Source: Gonatopus flavifemur (lineage: Eukaryota > Arthropoda > Insecta > Hymenoptera > Dryinidae). Taken from it: a DNA stretch of 64,000 bases. Position 1 is the stretch's first letter. Every line of letters begins with the position of its first letter. The notes under the pieces are model-generated. The model saw nothing but the letters and a program-made list of their open reading frames with translations. It did not search any database and was not told the DNA's origin. Positions 1 to 12,641 of this stretch are shown here, piece after piece. The DNA is taken from NCBI GenBank assembly GCA_018340375.1, contig JAFFJZ010000001.1, forward strand, positions 55,730,001 to 55,794,000, written 5' to 3'. The position numbers were made by a program, and so were the translations under genes.

Positions 1-3000
1 ACTTTACCTGATCAAAAGTACGCGTGAAGAACGTCGCGAAAGCGGATACGAAAGCTACCGCCCGATCTCTACAAGCAGCTCCAATCGCTACACCAACGGC
101 ATTCTGCTCGGCGATGAAGCATTCAACGAACCTGTTGGGGTCCACCGTCTTTATCTTATCAGCGAAAGTTGAATTTTTGGTATCGCCGTCAAATGCCATT
201 ACTCGGGGACAACTTTGTGCGATCTGAAAAATTTGGTGGTATCATTCTGTATATTTTATTTTATTGCATAAACAACGTACCTTGGCGAGCGCAGTTCCGT
301 ACGCTAACCGTGTTGCGACTTGTTCTCCCAATTTATAATTTGGTTGAGTTGCAAGTTTAATATTGCTCAAATCAACTACAGGCACGTCGTCTTTCAATGG
401 TTTTGAAGGACGTAACGTTATAGGGCTAGAGTTTTTCAAAAGTGATGTTAAATGCTGAAACGTGAATCGTACTTCATTAGAGTGATTCATTATTATAAAT
501 TATCAATGTTTTCATACCTGTATGGTATCATTTGCCTTGTTACCAAGGGGTTTTCCATGCCAATTATCCAAATCTTCGATACCAGGGAAATTTTTACCTT
601 TGAAGGTTTTCGCTAAAACAGCGGTAGGCCGATCTTTCGTATTTTGGGCTTCGTGGAAAGCCTACCAATGATAAAACAACAGAAAATAGAGAAATTTAAA
701 TACCACCTTTCGTGATTAATATGTACCTTGAGCAATTCTTCAACGTCATGTCCGTCAACTACCAAAGCGTTGAAACCGAATGCTTCTAATCTTTTTCTAT
801 ATACTTCCATATTGTGTTGTAGAGAAGTAGGTTCGCTTTGTCCAAGACGATTGATATCGAATATTACACAAAGATTATTGAGTTTGTAGTAAGATGAGAA
901 ATGGAGAGCTTCCCATATCGATCCTTCTGCCGATTCTCCGTCTCCCACAAGGCAATATACTCTAAAAATAAAAAATATTCGGTATTATGATGAATACTTT
1001 TCAATACTTTGATTATACGTATTCAACTTTGAATGTTAGAAAGTGCATATATACCTATAATTTGCCTTATCAATGTTCTTTCCCACATACGCCATCCCAG
1101 CAGCGATTGAGAGTCCTTGACCTAGAGATCCAGTTCCTACGTCGACAAAATTAAGTCTAGGTGTAGGATGACCTTCCAAATCACTACCGAATTTTCTCAA
1201 ATTCAACAGATCTTTGACTGGGAACAATCCAAGTTCGGCCCATGCTGAAACATTTAGAAAATATAAATTATATTTCAATCCGTATTCTGTAGTAATTTTC
1301 TACATCAATTATAAGGCATACGCGTATCACTGAAACGTACGAAATTATTGAAAAGAGTGTCTCAAATACCTGCATAAAGAATAGGAGCGGCATGTCCTTT
1401 ACTCAGAACAAATCTGTCACTGCTAGGATCCCGTGGCGAGGATACTTTGTAACGCATAGTATGGAAAAATAGTACGGACATGATCTCTGCCATTGACGAA
1501 CATGATGATGGATGTCTGTAATAAGAAACAAGAATATTTTGTAATGAACAATATTCCCTATAAAAGAAATGTTCTATTGAAATGAACTATTTAGAACTGG
1601 AAACATCGTTTAAAGAATCTACTGCAAAATTCTTAAACCTGAACAGTTGAATATTGTGTTATTTGATTACTAATTCGTTTCGATAAACCATTTAAACTTC
1701 AGCAACATTAAAAAAATAAAGTTTTATTTCATAAATCAAGTTTGAAAGCTCATTCAATTGAAATGAATCTAATCAAACATTTTCAAATTTCCAAAATAAA
1801 TTCAGTAAATATAAACTTGTAACATGATTATCATTGTTATTCTAGTTCACTAGGAAATTTGCTTTTTTAAACAAAAGAAAGGTGAATAGACAACAATATA
1901 TGAATGAAATAGGAATTAAAATTGAAATTGTGTTCAAAATTCTCACGAAGATTATGTAAATTCCGTATAGATGCCATGTAAGTTTCATTTTTACTGAAGT
2001 CAGGACCGTTTTGAATTTGATACCGTAAGATGAGCGAGAAAAGTGATAAGACGTTGGGAAATTAAATTTAACGTTCCACGCAGTAATCGTATCATTCCCA
2101 CTAATTACATTCAGTTCATTTTTTTCTCATATCTTTTAATTGTCACTAACCATTGATTTTGAAATTTATAGGGGGTATGCGATATGTTTTATCTTGAGAA
2201 AGAGATTACTTCAATTGACTGCACTGTAAGAAAAACTTCGGAAAACTTCCAATACCGTACTGGAATCAATTAACCTGTACATTTGTACTGGAAAATTGAA
2301 GTGAAACACATGAAATTTCATGTAAAATACAGAAAAATTTCAGTACAATAGAAATTTTCTTGTACGTAAACTGAAAAATTCGTTATGAACAGAAATTTTT
2401 CAGGTTCTAGGTACCAGTTTTTTTTTTAATAGTGTAATTATATTAATATTTACACACGAAAAAGGAACAAAAAGGTGTCGCTTTTCCGAATTAGATTATA
2501 ATTTATTTACAAAATATGTTTCTGAAAATGGGATTATTAATATAAAATATTCTTAATAGCATTGCAAAAGTAGAAAGGAGTTCAGAACATCGTTCGTTCG
2601 TTCCTTTCACTGTGAATGACGAATGATCTGTCTACAAACTACGGTTGATTTATCTTCACAGATTAAAATTGAAGACTTGATAATTTGTCCCTTTAAATTC
2701 TAATCTTGTAAATCAATAATTCTTCATTCAAATCCAAAACCTTTCTGGTGGAAAAATAGAAATTTGAGAAGATAAATCAATTGTTCGGACGCTAAAATGT
2801 CAACATATGAAACTCCACTTATCCGATGTATCATCTTGTATATTGTTGTTATTTTCAAATTAAGATGAAAAATATTTTATAAAAAAACTTTGTGAATGGC
2901 AGTGAACCTGAACTCGATCGTACGATTGAATTGCGTCACGTGGGTCACCGTGTCACCAACCTTGCGCGTGTGTTCTTGCTCAAATGGAGAAAAATAGAAT

Positions 3001-4616
3001 CATAGAATGAAACATCGATGCGGTCAACCGAAATCTAGCTATTGTTGAAATTATCAAAAATATATACGAAATTGATATACTTTAGGATAGGAGAATTCAC
3101 CTTACTTGTTTTCAAATCTTATACATTCCCTGGTTTAAAAAATCCATAGAATCTGATCGAATGAAATTTAATGGGATTTGGTCAAAACATTGTACAAGAT
3201 TCAATCAGAATTACATTGAAAAAATACATTCATCTGATTAAATCTCATTGACGAATGTTTGAATAGGATTTGGTCAGAGCAGTGTACAATATTCAATGAG
3301 ATTTGGCGAGAATCAATAGTTTCGTTCAACCAGGGTCATGTTTCTCTCTCCACAAATATGATTATAACAAGGTAGAAATCAATTCTTTCAAAACACGAAT
3401 AGAAGAAATTCATCAAAGTTGAAAGAATTTTGAATTTTTCATTAAAAATGTCAAAACTATTGTAAAAATGCATGAAAATTTTATATGTAAATGAATTTTC
3501 AACAAAAACTAGTTTAGTATGACAATATAAAATTGAAAGAAAGGAATTTGAATTGAAATGAATGAAAATATTGGGATATTAAAAATGCGATACCCGCTTT
3601 TCGATGCCTCGGTTATCCGAATACTATATATACGTAATATATTAGCTATATCCTGTAGTTTATCCATCCTCCAAACTCCACAGACACGTTTTATATATAA
3701 ATAGAAAATATAATCCGAAATTCTAATGGTTGGAGAACAAACTCCTTCATTGCCAACTAATAGGATACGATATTTTTGAAATACCGTGAGCGGTATAAAT
3801 TTATCGCGCAAGCGCATTTATTTCGATACAAACCTTATCATTATAAATCATCTAACATATTTGCAAACATATGAAGTTTACAAGAAAATGAATTCGAAAT
3901 ATTGCAGAGTAAAGGAGAGTGGGGCACGGTGAATCGCTTCTGTTTGTCAACCCATCTAAAATAACAAATTAATGAGATATTGAACTGTGATAATTCAAAA
4001 TGTTGAAGTATGAATTATTGGAGTTGAATATCTCATCAATCAGTTATTTTAAAATGGATGATAAAAAAAAAAGTGATTTATCGTGCCTCACTCTCCTCTA
4101 TTATTGAATCCAATTTTCAATGAGTTTTTCTCCAATTACCCAATTGAAAACGAATTCATTTCAATGATATCTTTGTTGAAAACTGCAAAAAGAAACTTCA
4201 ATTGATAGATGTAACACATCCAAACTGAATAGTAATTGTTAAGATAATTCATTCCTAGATGTTTCTAAGTGAAAATTGAATAAAATTCACAAATTGAATT
4301 ATCATAAAAATGAATAATAGCTGATTGAATAAAAAAGTTTCGAATTTCCAGAGACCAGTAAAATCCCAAGAAAACAATAATGTATATATATTATATATAT
4401 ATTTGTATAAAATAAAATCTCATCATAGATCCATAATCAAATGGAATTATACATGAATCATTAATCTCATATTTCAAAATTCATATTAGAGAACAATTTC
4501 TTCACTCACCCAGATTTACTTGCTTGTGTAGCTTCAATGGAATCAATCCTAAGCTTGATAGCGATATCTTTCAATTCTTGAAGGGTCTTCGACTCCGGTT
4601 TATGATAATCAGCCAT
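1..4616 (-). CDS. TKT: transketolase, N-terminal two-thirds (runs off left edge)
   Basis: Thiamine-diphosphate enzyme of the non-oxidative pentose phosphate pathway, which moves two-carbon units between sugar phosphates in the cytosol. Seven exons join in frame (reading leftwards): 4616-4510, 1515-1370, 1244-1055, 961-727, 661-518, 454-281, 223-1, giving 406 residues. Visible hallmarks are the SKGHAAP loop (His77), the ThDP motif GDGE...NN at about 154-177, and DGDTKNST followed by ECFIAEQN, whose Glu (about 371) is the catalytic glutamate of the family. Animal transketolases are about 620 residues, so about 220 C-terminal residues lie outside the window. Start: ATG opening [16 protein letters not shown], just inside an exon whose acceptor lies near 4637. 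Intron 1 is about 3 kb and carries repeats; the others are 57-125 bp. Confidence 0.96.
1585..1711. repeat. fragment of MITE family K in transketolase intron 1
   Basis: The stretch matches the inside and right end of the family K elements at 20674-20888 and 38007-38429: it shares GGAAACATCGTTT and ends with a diverged TTTCGATAAACCATTTAAAC followed by TTCAGCAACAT. The matching left terminus is missing, so this is a truncated copy. Confidence 0.6.
3910..4100. repeat. foldback MITE in transketolase intron 1
   Basis: The ends are inverted: AAAGGAGAGTGGGGCACG on the left and CGTGCCTCACTCTCCTCT on the right. The match continues inward for about 60 bp with mismatches (ACCCATCTAAAATAACA against TTATTTTAAAATGGAT). 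About 190 bp long with no coding capacity. Confidence 0.75.
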
Positions 4617-5231
4617 ATTTTCGCTTTACCGGATCCTAATAAAGCAAAAAGAAACCAATGATATCGTGTTAAATTCAGAAAATGATTTATACAAGTTCAA
4701 ATGCTCGTAGTAATAATTATTTTGACCTCCCAGGTGGACCGGTCTAACGATACAAAATGATATTCACAACCACGATTTAATCACTTTTGTATTTTTCAAA
4801 CAAAAACCTTGAGCAAATATGTTGAATAAAAATGAAATAATAGTTTTTCAATTTGAACAATCATTCAAGTGGAACAAGGGACACATCGTTAAACCACGAG
4901 CATTGAAACTAATTTAATAATTCTTTTGACTGAAAATTCATACCAAAAACTGTATCGATGATAATTTTGAAATATTCGGCGAACGAAACAATAACTACCG
5001 GCTTTTTTAATACAAAATGATTATCAAAAAATGAAGAATTTCAAAGTAGAATCGGCTAGCAACAAGTAACACACGTGCGGCACAGAGTAGTGAGAAAGCC
5101 AAGAAAGTTCATGTCATGATACAAACGAGAGATAAAAATGTATGCTTGTATTTAGCATGAATAAAACCGGTACAAGGCCATTTTTTCCATCAACTACTAC
5201 CGCTTTTCGACGAGCTTCGCGCAGATCAATC

Positions 5232-5239
5232 TGACGTCA
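5232..5239. promoter_or_regulatory. candidate CRE/ATF site upstream of transketolase
   Basis: A perfect TGACGTCA palindrome lies about 620 bp upstream of the transketolase start codon, in a region without coding potential that probably holds the promoter and untranslated first exon. It matches the consensus for CREB/ATF-type bZIP factors. One 8-bp site can occur by chance, so the regulatory role is inference. Confidence 0.35.
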
Positions 5240-6560
5240 CGATACTCGTGAGAGTACAAGAGTAAGATAGCGGGATTGAATACGAATCTACTCTTCTCGT
5301 TCTTTGAAAACCTCCGTTGTCTTCCAAGTGACGTTAAATTCACTCCAAATATACGATCAATTTTATGCGCGTGATACAATCGTAAACTAGATTGTACGGT
5401 ACAAATAAGCATGGTAGAATATGCGCAAAGTATTCAACTTGATAATTCTTTTCCTTACATTTTTATGAAAAGTTATATACAGTACATATCGCAAAAGAAT
5501 ATTTTTCGTGGACTCTACTGGGAATAAAAAGTCCCCAGGTGACGATGAATCTTGTCTGTATTTTTCAAATATTTATAAGATTCTTGTTCTTTTCATCTTT
5601 GCACATCGGCTAATAAAATCACTCCTTTCTCACAGAACCGAATTGGAATTGGTTGGAAGTAGTCTCAAGGATTCAACTTATGCTAATACTTGAAATACGA
5701 CTATGGAGAATTTTCCGCAATAATTTATCACCGTGAAATATGCTAATTTTGAATAAACAAATCTCGATATGCGAAATGATAAAAATTGTCCATTGTTCTT
5801 TTTCTAACTCGAGTATACTCTGAACCATCTATCATTCAAAAAAGTACAAATTTATTTGTCATTTACGTTAGAAAAATGTTTTCAATAATATGATTGAATT
5901 AGAATGAGAAAAATGTGTGGATGATAATATTGATCCGCTGACTTAGAAACAACCTCATTATCTTGATAAAAAACATTTTACAGCTTAGTACAATGATAAT
6001 AAAGAGAACATACTACTGGGTACTAAATAACATGTTGAGCAATGTTTAGTTGTATCATATCTAATTCAATATTATCGTCGATAGGTACTTGTATATGAAT
6101 ATCTGTACCACTTTAAATGAGAATTAAACCTCATCATTAGAACTGTATATTATTTCTTAAATTTATAAACTCTGTTTCGTATAATGATATAGGAATGTTT
6201 TATCGCATTCACGAGAATCCACAAATTAAATACAGTTTTTAATAAAAACTTGAAAAATCAATGAAATCCAATTGTTTTTTAGCCACGCAACATTTTTTTA
6301 AACTCATAAATTGCGTGTTATATAATCTAATGAATATTTTTCCAAGTGCATAAAAGGAAAGTGATCAAAGATGTGTTTTATATGTGAATTTCATCCAAGT
6401 TCAGGATTCAATAAAATCAATGAATTCAAAATTGATTGAAGGGTTCAGTTTTGTTCTGTTACTTGATCAAATAATTCATCATAATACAATTTTCTTATCT
6501 GAGAAAAAACTGTTTGTTCAAATTCAACTCGAGATCAGCTCTAAATTTCTCCGACTATTT

Positions 6561-6643
6561 CAGATAGCACGAGAGTTCTAAAAGTGTTCATAATAAACAC
6601 AACATGTTTATGCAGAATTCTTTTAGAACTCTTGTGATATCTG
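6561..6643. repeat. 83-bp imperfect hairpin
   Basis: CAGATAGCACGAGAGTTCTA on the left pairs with TAGAACTCTTGTGATATCTG on the right. Pairing continues inward (AAAGTGTTCATAATAAACA with TTTATGCAGAATTCTTT) to a short loop around 6600. Length and stem are in the range of an insect microRNA precursor, but a decayed foldback element is equally possible. Confidence 0.5.
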
Positions 6644-7354
6644 GGATATTTTTTTTTTAATTCTACAACAACTCACAATTCAGGGCGTTGATGCCGTTGG
6701 ATCCTCTTCGCCATTAGCTAAAACTTTTACGTACATTCAAGATGGTTAAGCACAACGATAGAAAAGCAATCACTGATCAATTCTGAATCCAGTGTAGGAA
6801 CTGATTCTTGAACAACGTTTTACATGGTCCGAATGAAAGGTCTATTTCTATGAAATTTCACATCCTTCAGATACCTTTTATGTACTGGAAGAATAGTTTT
6901 AGACTAAACTTAAAGGAATACGAGCGCAAAAATGGCTCCATCTGATAGCCAAACTGTTTCTTACAAAGAATTCAAAAGTATCTAGCTATCTGGTACTCTA
7001 CTGAAACTGTTCATTGTGTGCTAATACCACCCATTTAAATAAATTGGTGAATTGGTACTCTACGGTACCACTTATATAAAATTTGAAAGAAGTGATTTTT
7101 CTAAAGTTTCAGTCCCTGTATCTTCTGAAAGGAATACTAGAATTGTGTGAAATTAGAAATATTTCAGGAAAAATTGGTCCATTTCACGACACCGGTATTC
7201 CCTTTGAAGCTGGGATACTTGTACGCATAGACAACTAATTTTGATCCCTCAGCAGATTTCAGGAATGATTTTCACTAAATAGAAGCATAAATATTATTTA
7301 TATTTATATGGAAAAGGATATAATACGAGTAATAACTAAGCTGTATTTGTAACA

Positions 7355-10324
7355 TTATAAAAATGACTCTATGTTAATTTCTAGAACGGAACATGGTACA
7401 TTGAGTTCGAACTTCGAAATTACATCTGGATGTAAAATTCCCATTTTTCCAATTACGGAACCGTAACATACAACTTCGGCACAACGTTGAGGGAAATACG
7501 TTGGATCTAAAATACAGAATAAGATTAATATAAAATGACATATTAAATTTCAAATTTCTATATAAATTAATTTGTGTGTTCACCATCTATCGCCCGTAGA
7601 TAATATCCTTCTGCATTTTTAACAATACTTCTTGGTACTTCCAATACTTGCAATATCCGATCTAATAGACCATGAATTATTTCAAACCCAGCAGATTTAT
7701 TACAATAGACGGCACACAAACGACGCTCGTTACGTGCCCCAACACCCACCGAAGGATCGCATAAAACCACATCGGAAACTTCGAATAATTTAAGGGGCAA
7801 AGGCATTTTTTTATTTGCTACCAAAGTTTTCAATAGACCTGGGATAAGAGTAGTACGTACAACCTAAAACAATTTTCAAATCGTGTTTATGTGTCTTTTC
7901 TGTTCACATAAAATCTAAACGAAATATACGAAATTCAATTCGAAACCCTTACTTGAAATTCTTGTGTCTTTGGATTAGATATACAAACTGCGGGAATTTT
8001 TTCAAAACCGTGACCCAATTTATCCGCAACATCTTCACGGGAACACTATAATAAAATCATGTAATTATATGAAAGATATAAATAACATATACACACCATC
8101 ATACGGTATACGAACCAATGAAAATGTCAGTGCTTCTGTGAACCCAGAATATGCTAATTCCATCCGTATTTGATCTGATAATTTATTGAGAGAGAACTGT
8201 GATAGTAAACAAAAAGAGTTGGAAGAATTTTCAATTACTCAACAGTATAGTTGTAAAATTTTTAAATAAATATTACATATTACCTCTTTGGAGATTGTTG
8301 ATGTTTGTGGAATAGTTTTCAAAATTTTATTATAGCCATAAGCTATAGCTATATCTTCATAAATATCACAAGCGTGTATTACGTCGTGTCTGGTAGGTGG
8401 CACTTCGACTTTCAACGTATCATTATGTACTTCTGTTTTCAAAGACATTTTGGAAAGTAATTTTGCTACTTGAGTTGGCGTTTGTCTGTTTGTGGAATAG
8501 CATACCCACTTGTTATTACTTCAAGTTTAGAATAAAAATGAATGATTTTTAGAAATTATTACCTACTTTATACCGATATAATTTATTGCTTTTTGACAAT
8601 CAATCTCTTCGAGCCGATATTTTAAGTCAGGGTAATGGTAGATTTGACCATCAGGATAAATAACATCCACAGGTTCTACAGTGTATTTTTCATTGCAGTA
8701 TTGACTGAAGGCACAAACTATGGTATCCAATACTATTCTTGCCTGAAAATTGATTGAAACATCATTTTTTTCAATTTAGTTTGTAGAAGATTATCATTTT
8801 TCATTAAATTTGTTATTAATAGTGATACCTTAGTTAGATCAGTGGCTGTACATTCTATTAGAATATTTTTGGTATTGAGAGTAATTTTAGAATGATCTCC
8901 ATTAATAATGGGAGGCAGGGATAAAATAACACCATTGCTGTCGTAAACTATGGGATACACTGGACTATCTTTGATAATCGGCAAATACTGCTTCAATTGT
9001 GCATGATTCTGAAAAGACACTTGTTTGGATTATTTGAAGCCAAACAGAAGTTATAATTGTACACAACTATTGAAAATTCACTAACAGCGTATAAGTTCAT
9101 AATTTCTTCTCCTGTATATTCTTTATCTTGATTCAGTGGTTTGAATTTGATGTCGTTTGGGGTTTTAGCGTCGTACACGAAAGGACCCTTGACTGTGTCC
9201 AAATCATGAGTACCTATCGATACGAGACTTCGCTTTCGTCCTATATTTTGGTGTAATTTATCTTGCAAGTCAATGAAACTCTTGTACGAATCATCATTTA
9301 AATCGACTCCTCGTAAAATAGCACCTACAATGTGTTCTCTGACTTTCAAACACTATAAAATATAAACAAATCGATTAGAGAAAATTTAAAAAAATCACAT
9401 TTGTTGTGAAATAATGGTATTTACCTCTTTTGTCATAGAAATTGTTTGTAAAGATCCTTTAGGAGCCGAAATTTTATACCGAGGTATAGACATTCTAAGT
9501 ACAGAAAGAGTTTCAATCGTCAATATAATGATCACAGAATTAATCATAATATTCGACCGTATACTTACTTATTAAGAAATACAAGTAATCCGGTAACAAG
9601 ACCTTCTAGACATAATAAATCATATCTGTTCGCTGGAATATCTATTTTATAAATAATTTCATCTGATGCTTCGTTAGCGTGTTCCAATCCTTGTTCCTTC
9701 ATTATCATTTGTTGTTCTGTCGTCTAAAATTATAAAAGGGGTACATAAATACTTTATCTGAAATGAGATATTAATATGCAATGTTCAGTTCTTACCACTT
9801 CATCCAATTCTAAACCATATTCGAAACATAAGTTTTGAAAATCTTCGTCCGCTATAAATAAATACAATTGATACTCGATTGATTGTGATATTCTGATGAA
9901 ATTTATATCAATTTTTAGAAGACATTTCTAATTAGGAATGCTTATACGATTCTGTGTAAATTTTAGATCAGATATGACTCATTACATTTGTTAAAAGGGT
10001 AATATAATGTTTATAAACATGAAACTCGTATGTTGTAGGATATGTATGAATTTATACACACGCAGTCCAATTGAAAAATGGGAAACATCAAATGATATTC
10101 TTCAACATTGAATATTGTAATATATAACAGCAATAGTTGTGTAACATAATTAGAATTTATGAAATGTTTTTCATTTTTTAAAGGACAGCAAGTAGGAAGA
10201 CGAAAGTAACCTATATAACATGAAATCTTGTTACATTGAACGATGATAAAGTGAATTATTTCTTACAATATTCTTCACCAAGAGCGGTGAGTAATAAATC
10301 ACGTTTAACAGAAATTGTTGGCAT
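7355..10324 (-). CDS. FARSB: phenylalanyl-tRNA synthetase beta subunit, cytosolic
   Basis: Beta chain of the alpha2-beta2 enzyme that charges tRNA-Phe in the cytoplasm. Twelve exons join in frame: 10324-10267, 9851-9796, 9723-9569, 9494-9425, 9352-9086, 9008-8829, 8742-8567, 8485-8284, 8196-8116, 8045-7953, 7863-7584, 7506-7355, giving exactly 589 residues, the length of the human protein. It opens [31 protein letters not shown] marks the N-terminal region, [19 protein letters not shown] the B3/B4 editing region, and [20 protein letters not shown] the B5 domain. [12 protein letters not shown] and LGHGFEKIP belong to the catalytic-like C-terminal half. The exon 7 donor (GTAGGT at 8566) was chosen over a nearby GTAATA because the latter gives a stop. 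Divergent from mRpL21. Confidence 0.96.
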
Positions 10325-10581
10325 TTTCAATGTTTGTACAAATTACTGTTGAAATATGTTGATTGAACATAAAACACGTGGACCTTGTATTCAATGCTTA
10401 GAGCATGTTTACATCAAGCATTTCGATTCACCGAATGAAAGCAAAAATAATGTTTGACCAATGAGAAAATCGTGAAAACGAATTCCTCATTCTTTGATTG
10501 GTTGAAAATTGTTTTCATCTGCTAGAAAATGGTATCGAGAGAGCACACACAGCACACAGCAAGCAGTATTCGCGAATAAAC
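10325..10581. promoter_or_regulatory. shared divergent promoter region, FARSB / mRpL21
   Basis: The two start codons face away from each other with 257 bp between them. This space must contain both leaders and both core promoters unless further untranslated exons exist. No TATA box is obvious in the expected position for either gene, which is common for housekeeping promoters. Confidence 0.6.
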
Positions 10582-11538
10582 ATGGCCACCCTAGTCAGGG
10601 CTAGTTCAAGACTTTTAAATTCAATAACAAGCAATTTCTTAAAACATTCTGCCCCCAATGTTATTCATAAATCACATAGTCCAGGTTTGTATGCAGTTAT
10701 TTAAAATTTTGGAATATTCAATTCATATTTAATCAAGGTAAATGATATTGAGTATCATAACCTTTTTTGTGACATGTATTATTAATATAGCAATTGAGTC
10801 AATTTCTAATATTCACCTGTGAATAGATGATTTAATAGTTTTTCAAATTTTCAGCAATTTCAGTATTCCAGGACTATTCGATAGCTGGACTCAGAACTCG
10901 AGTACCATGGTTTCCTCCTACTCCAGATTATCAAGTCACAATACCGGATCCAACCGAAGCTGAAGAAAAACTAGCTGCAGGTATATTTCAATATTTCTTC
11001 TGTCAGCAAAGGATCTTTATAAACCTCAATCTATTTATCATTTACAGATGTAATGAAAGAAATAAATGATCAAGTAACGAATCAAAGAACAGGTCGATTA
11101 TTCGCGGTGATACATATATCTGGGAAACAATTCAAAATCACAGAAACCGATTTGATAGTTATCCAAGGGTATTGGCCTCCGACCATAGGAGACAAATTGA
11201 TATTAGAAAAAGTTCTACTGGTCGGAAGTACAGATTTCACTCTTGTAGGAAGACCTCTTTTGAATTCGGAATTGGTATCCGTTCAAGCAACTGTTATTGA
11301 AAAAACGTTATCTCACGTTAAAATTCGTGTCAGGCATAGGCCAAGGAAACAATTTCGACGAATAAATTGTAAGTTGAACACATTATTTTTCTATTCGTAC
11401 CCTACAAAGAATGTATGTGTATAATTATTTGAATTAGTTTGCAGAACACCTTTCACAACTTTGAGGATAAATTCTATTACCATCAACGGAAGAATAGACG
11501 AAAAGAAAGAGATAGAAGGATTAAATAGAATATATTAA
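10582..11538 (+). CDS. mRpL21: mitochondrial large-subunit ribosomal protein L21 (bL21m)
   Basis: Nucleus-encoded component of the mitochondrial 39S ribosomal subunit. Four exons join in frame: 10582-10684, 10855-10980, 11048-11368, 11438-11538, giving 216 residues. The first 35 or so residues (MATLVRASSRLLNSI...) are basic and serine-rich without acidic residues, as in a mitochondrial targeting peptide. The L21 domain starts near FAVIHISGKQFKITETDLI and ends with TTLRINSI, the usual family C-terminal signature. The last intron acceptor was placed at 11437 because only it keeps frame into RTPFTTLRINSI. A basic stretch (RVRHRPRKQFRR) precedes the last junction, as expected for an rRNA-binding protein. 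Confidence 0.94.
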
Positions 11539-12641
11539 ATTCTCGATAAAGTTAATGAGAGGTATTAGTTTTATTTGGATGAAATTTTGATTGCTAGAAA
11601 TTTATGAAAATACAGCATTTACAGATCCTTCACTCATTTTAACTTTTATTTCCTCGTTTTTCTTTTTCATATCAAACCAAAAAATGTATAACTGCACCCA
11701 TTGGAGAGATTTTTTCAATTTTTCTTCTAAAACTTAATCCAAACTGTTCGGCTTTGTCCGTCATTTCATTATGATATATTTAAAAATGAAAAATTATTCA
11801 AATTATGATAGAAATGAGCATAAAACGAGAGGGTTTATAAAAAAAAAAGTTTATATTATAACAAATATTAGTTACAACAACAAAGATAATAAAACCTAAA
11901 CAATCTTCAATTCGATTTAGTATAAATATAATATTGTTTTCGTACTTGAAAACGTACATGATTGAGTTCACAACTGAATACAATTTATGATTGTCATTAG
12001 AACCTAATATTCGTTTTACATAAAAATTGTTATTAAACAAACACGATTGATATTTCTATACGTTTTCCTGATCAATTATTGCACAATGATATTTTGTATC
12101 AAAATTATATCTGGAAAATTAGAATATTTTCTAATTTATCCCTTGTATTATGCATTTTTTGACCATAGATCATATCAGAGTATCCAACGTACTCAAAATT
12201 GAACACAATTTCTTCTTATATTTTTAATATCTTAAAATAAATCAAAAAGACACGTAAAAATAACAAAAACAAGAGAGAAACATATATAAACTTCTGCCAC
12301 TTCATTTCATATTGAATCACAGGAATCCTTGAGTATGTTACACGAAAATTAACATTGCTTAAAGGAATATCAGCACCGGAAATTGGGACATTTCGTATTT
12401 CTTTAATATTGTGAAATTGCTAGTATCGGGACTTCAGGCAGTTTTATTCGTATAGGATCATCATTTCACAGGCACTTGAATAATTTTCTCTTTTTAATCT
12501 ACCTATTTAAACAAATGCACTCCAAGTTTCACAAGAAATATTGATGAATTTTGTTATCCTCTTGGAGCGAATACATGAAAATCGACTTTTCAACGTACTC
12601 ATAAATTCGGAACAAATTTAAATCGTATTTATATTGTATAT
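11539..12641. other. convergent 3' region of mRpL21 and E2F7/8
   Basis: AT-rich, with no recognisable exon. It should contain the 3' untranslated regions of both converging genes. On the minus strand an AATAAA lies at 12443-12448, about 195 bp past the E2F stop codon, and is the best visible polyadenylation signal for that gene. No clear AATAAA follows mRpL21 closely. Confidence 0.5.

Larger units (their letters stand above)
4617..7354. other. non-coding stretch between transketolase and FARSB
   Basis: No coding exon is recognisable on either strand. The left part (to about 5420) should contain the transketolase leader exon and promoter; a splice acceptor lies just upstream of the start codon near 4637. 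The rest holds only short chance ORFs, the hairpin at 6561-6643, and the presumed FARSB 3' untranslated region next to 7355. Confidence 0.6.

Noticed and set aside
2223..2438. Possible MITE with CACTGTAAGAAAAAC and TTAATAGTGTA ends
   Set aside because: The ends match for only about seven bases and the interior does not fold. Too weak to list as an element.
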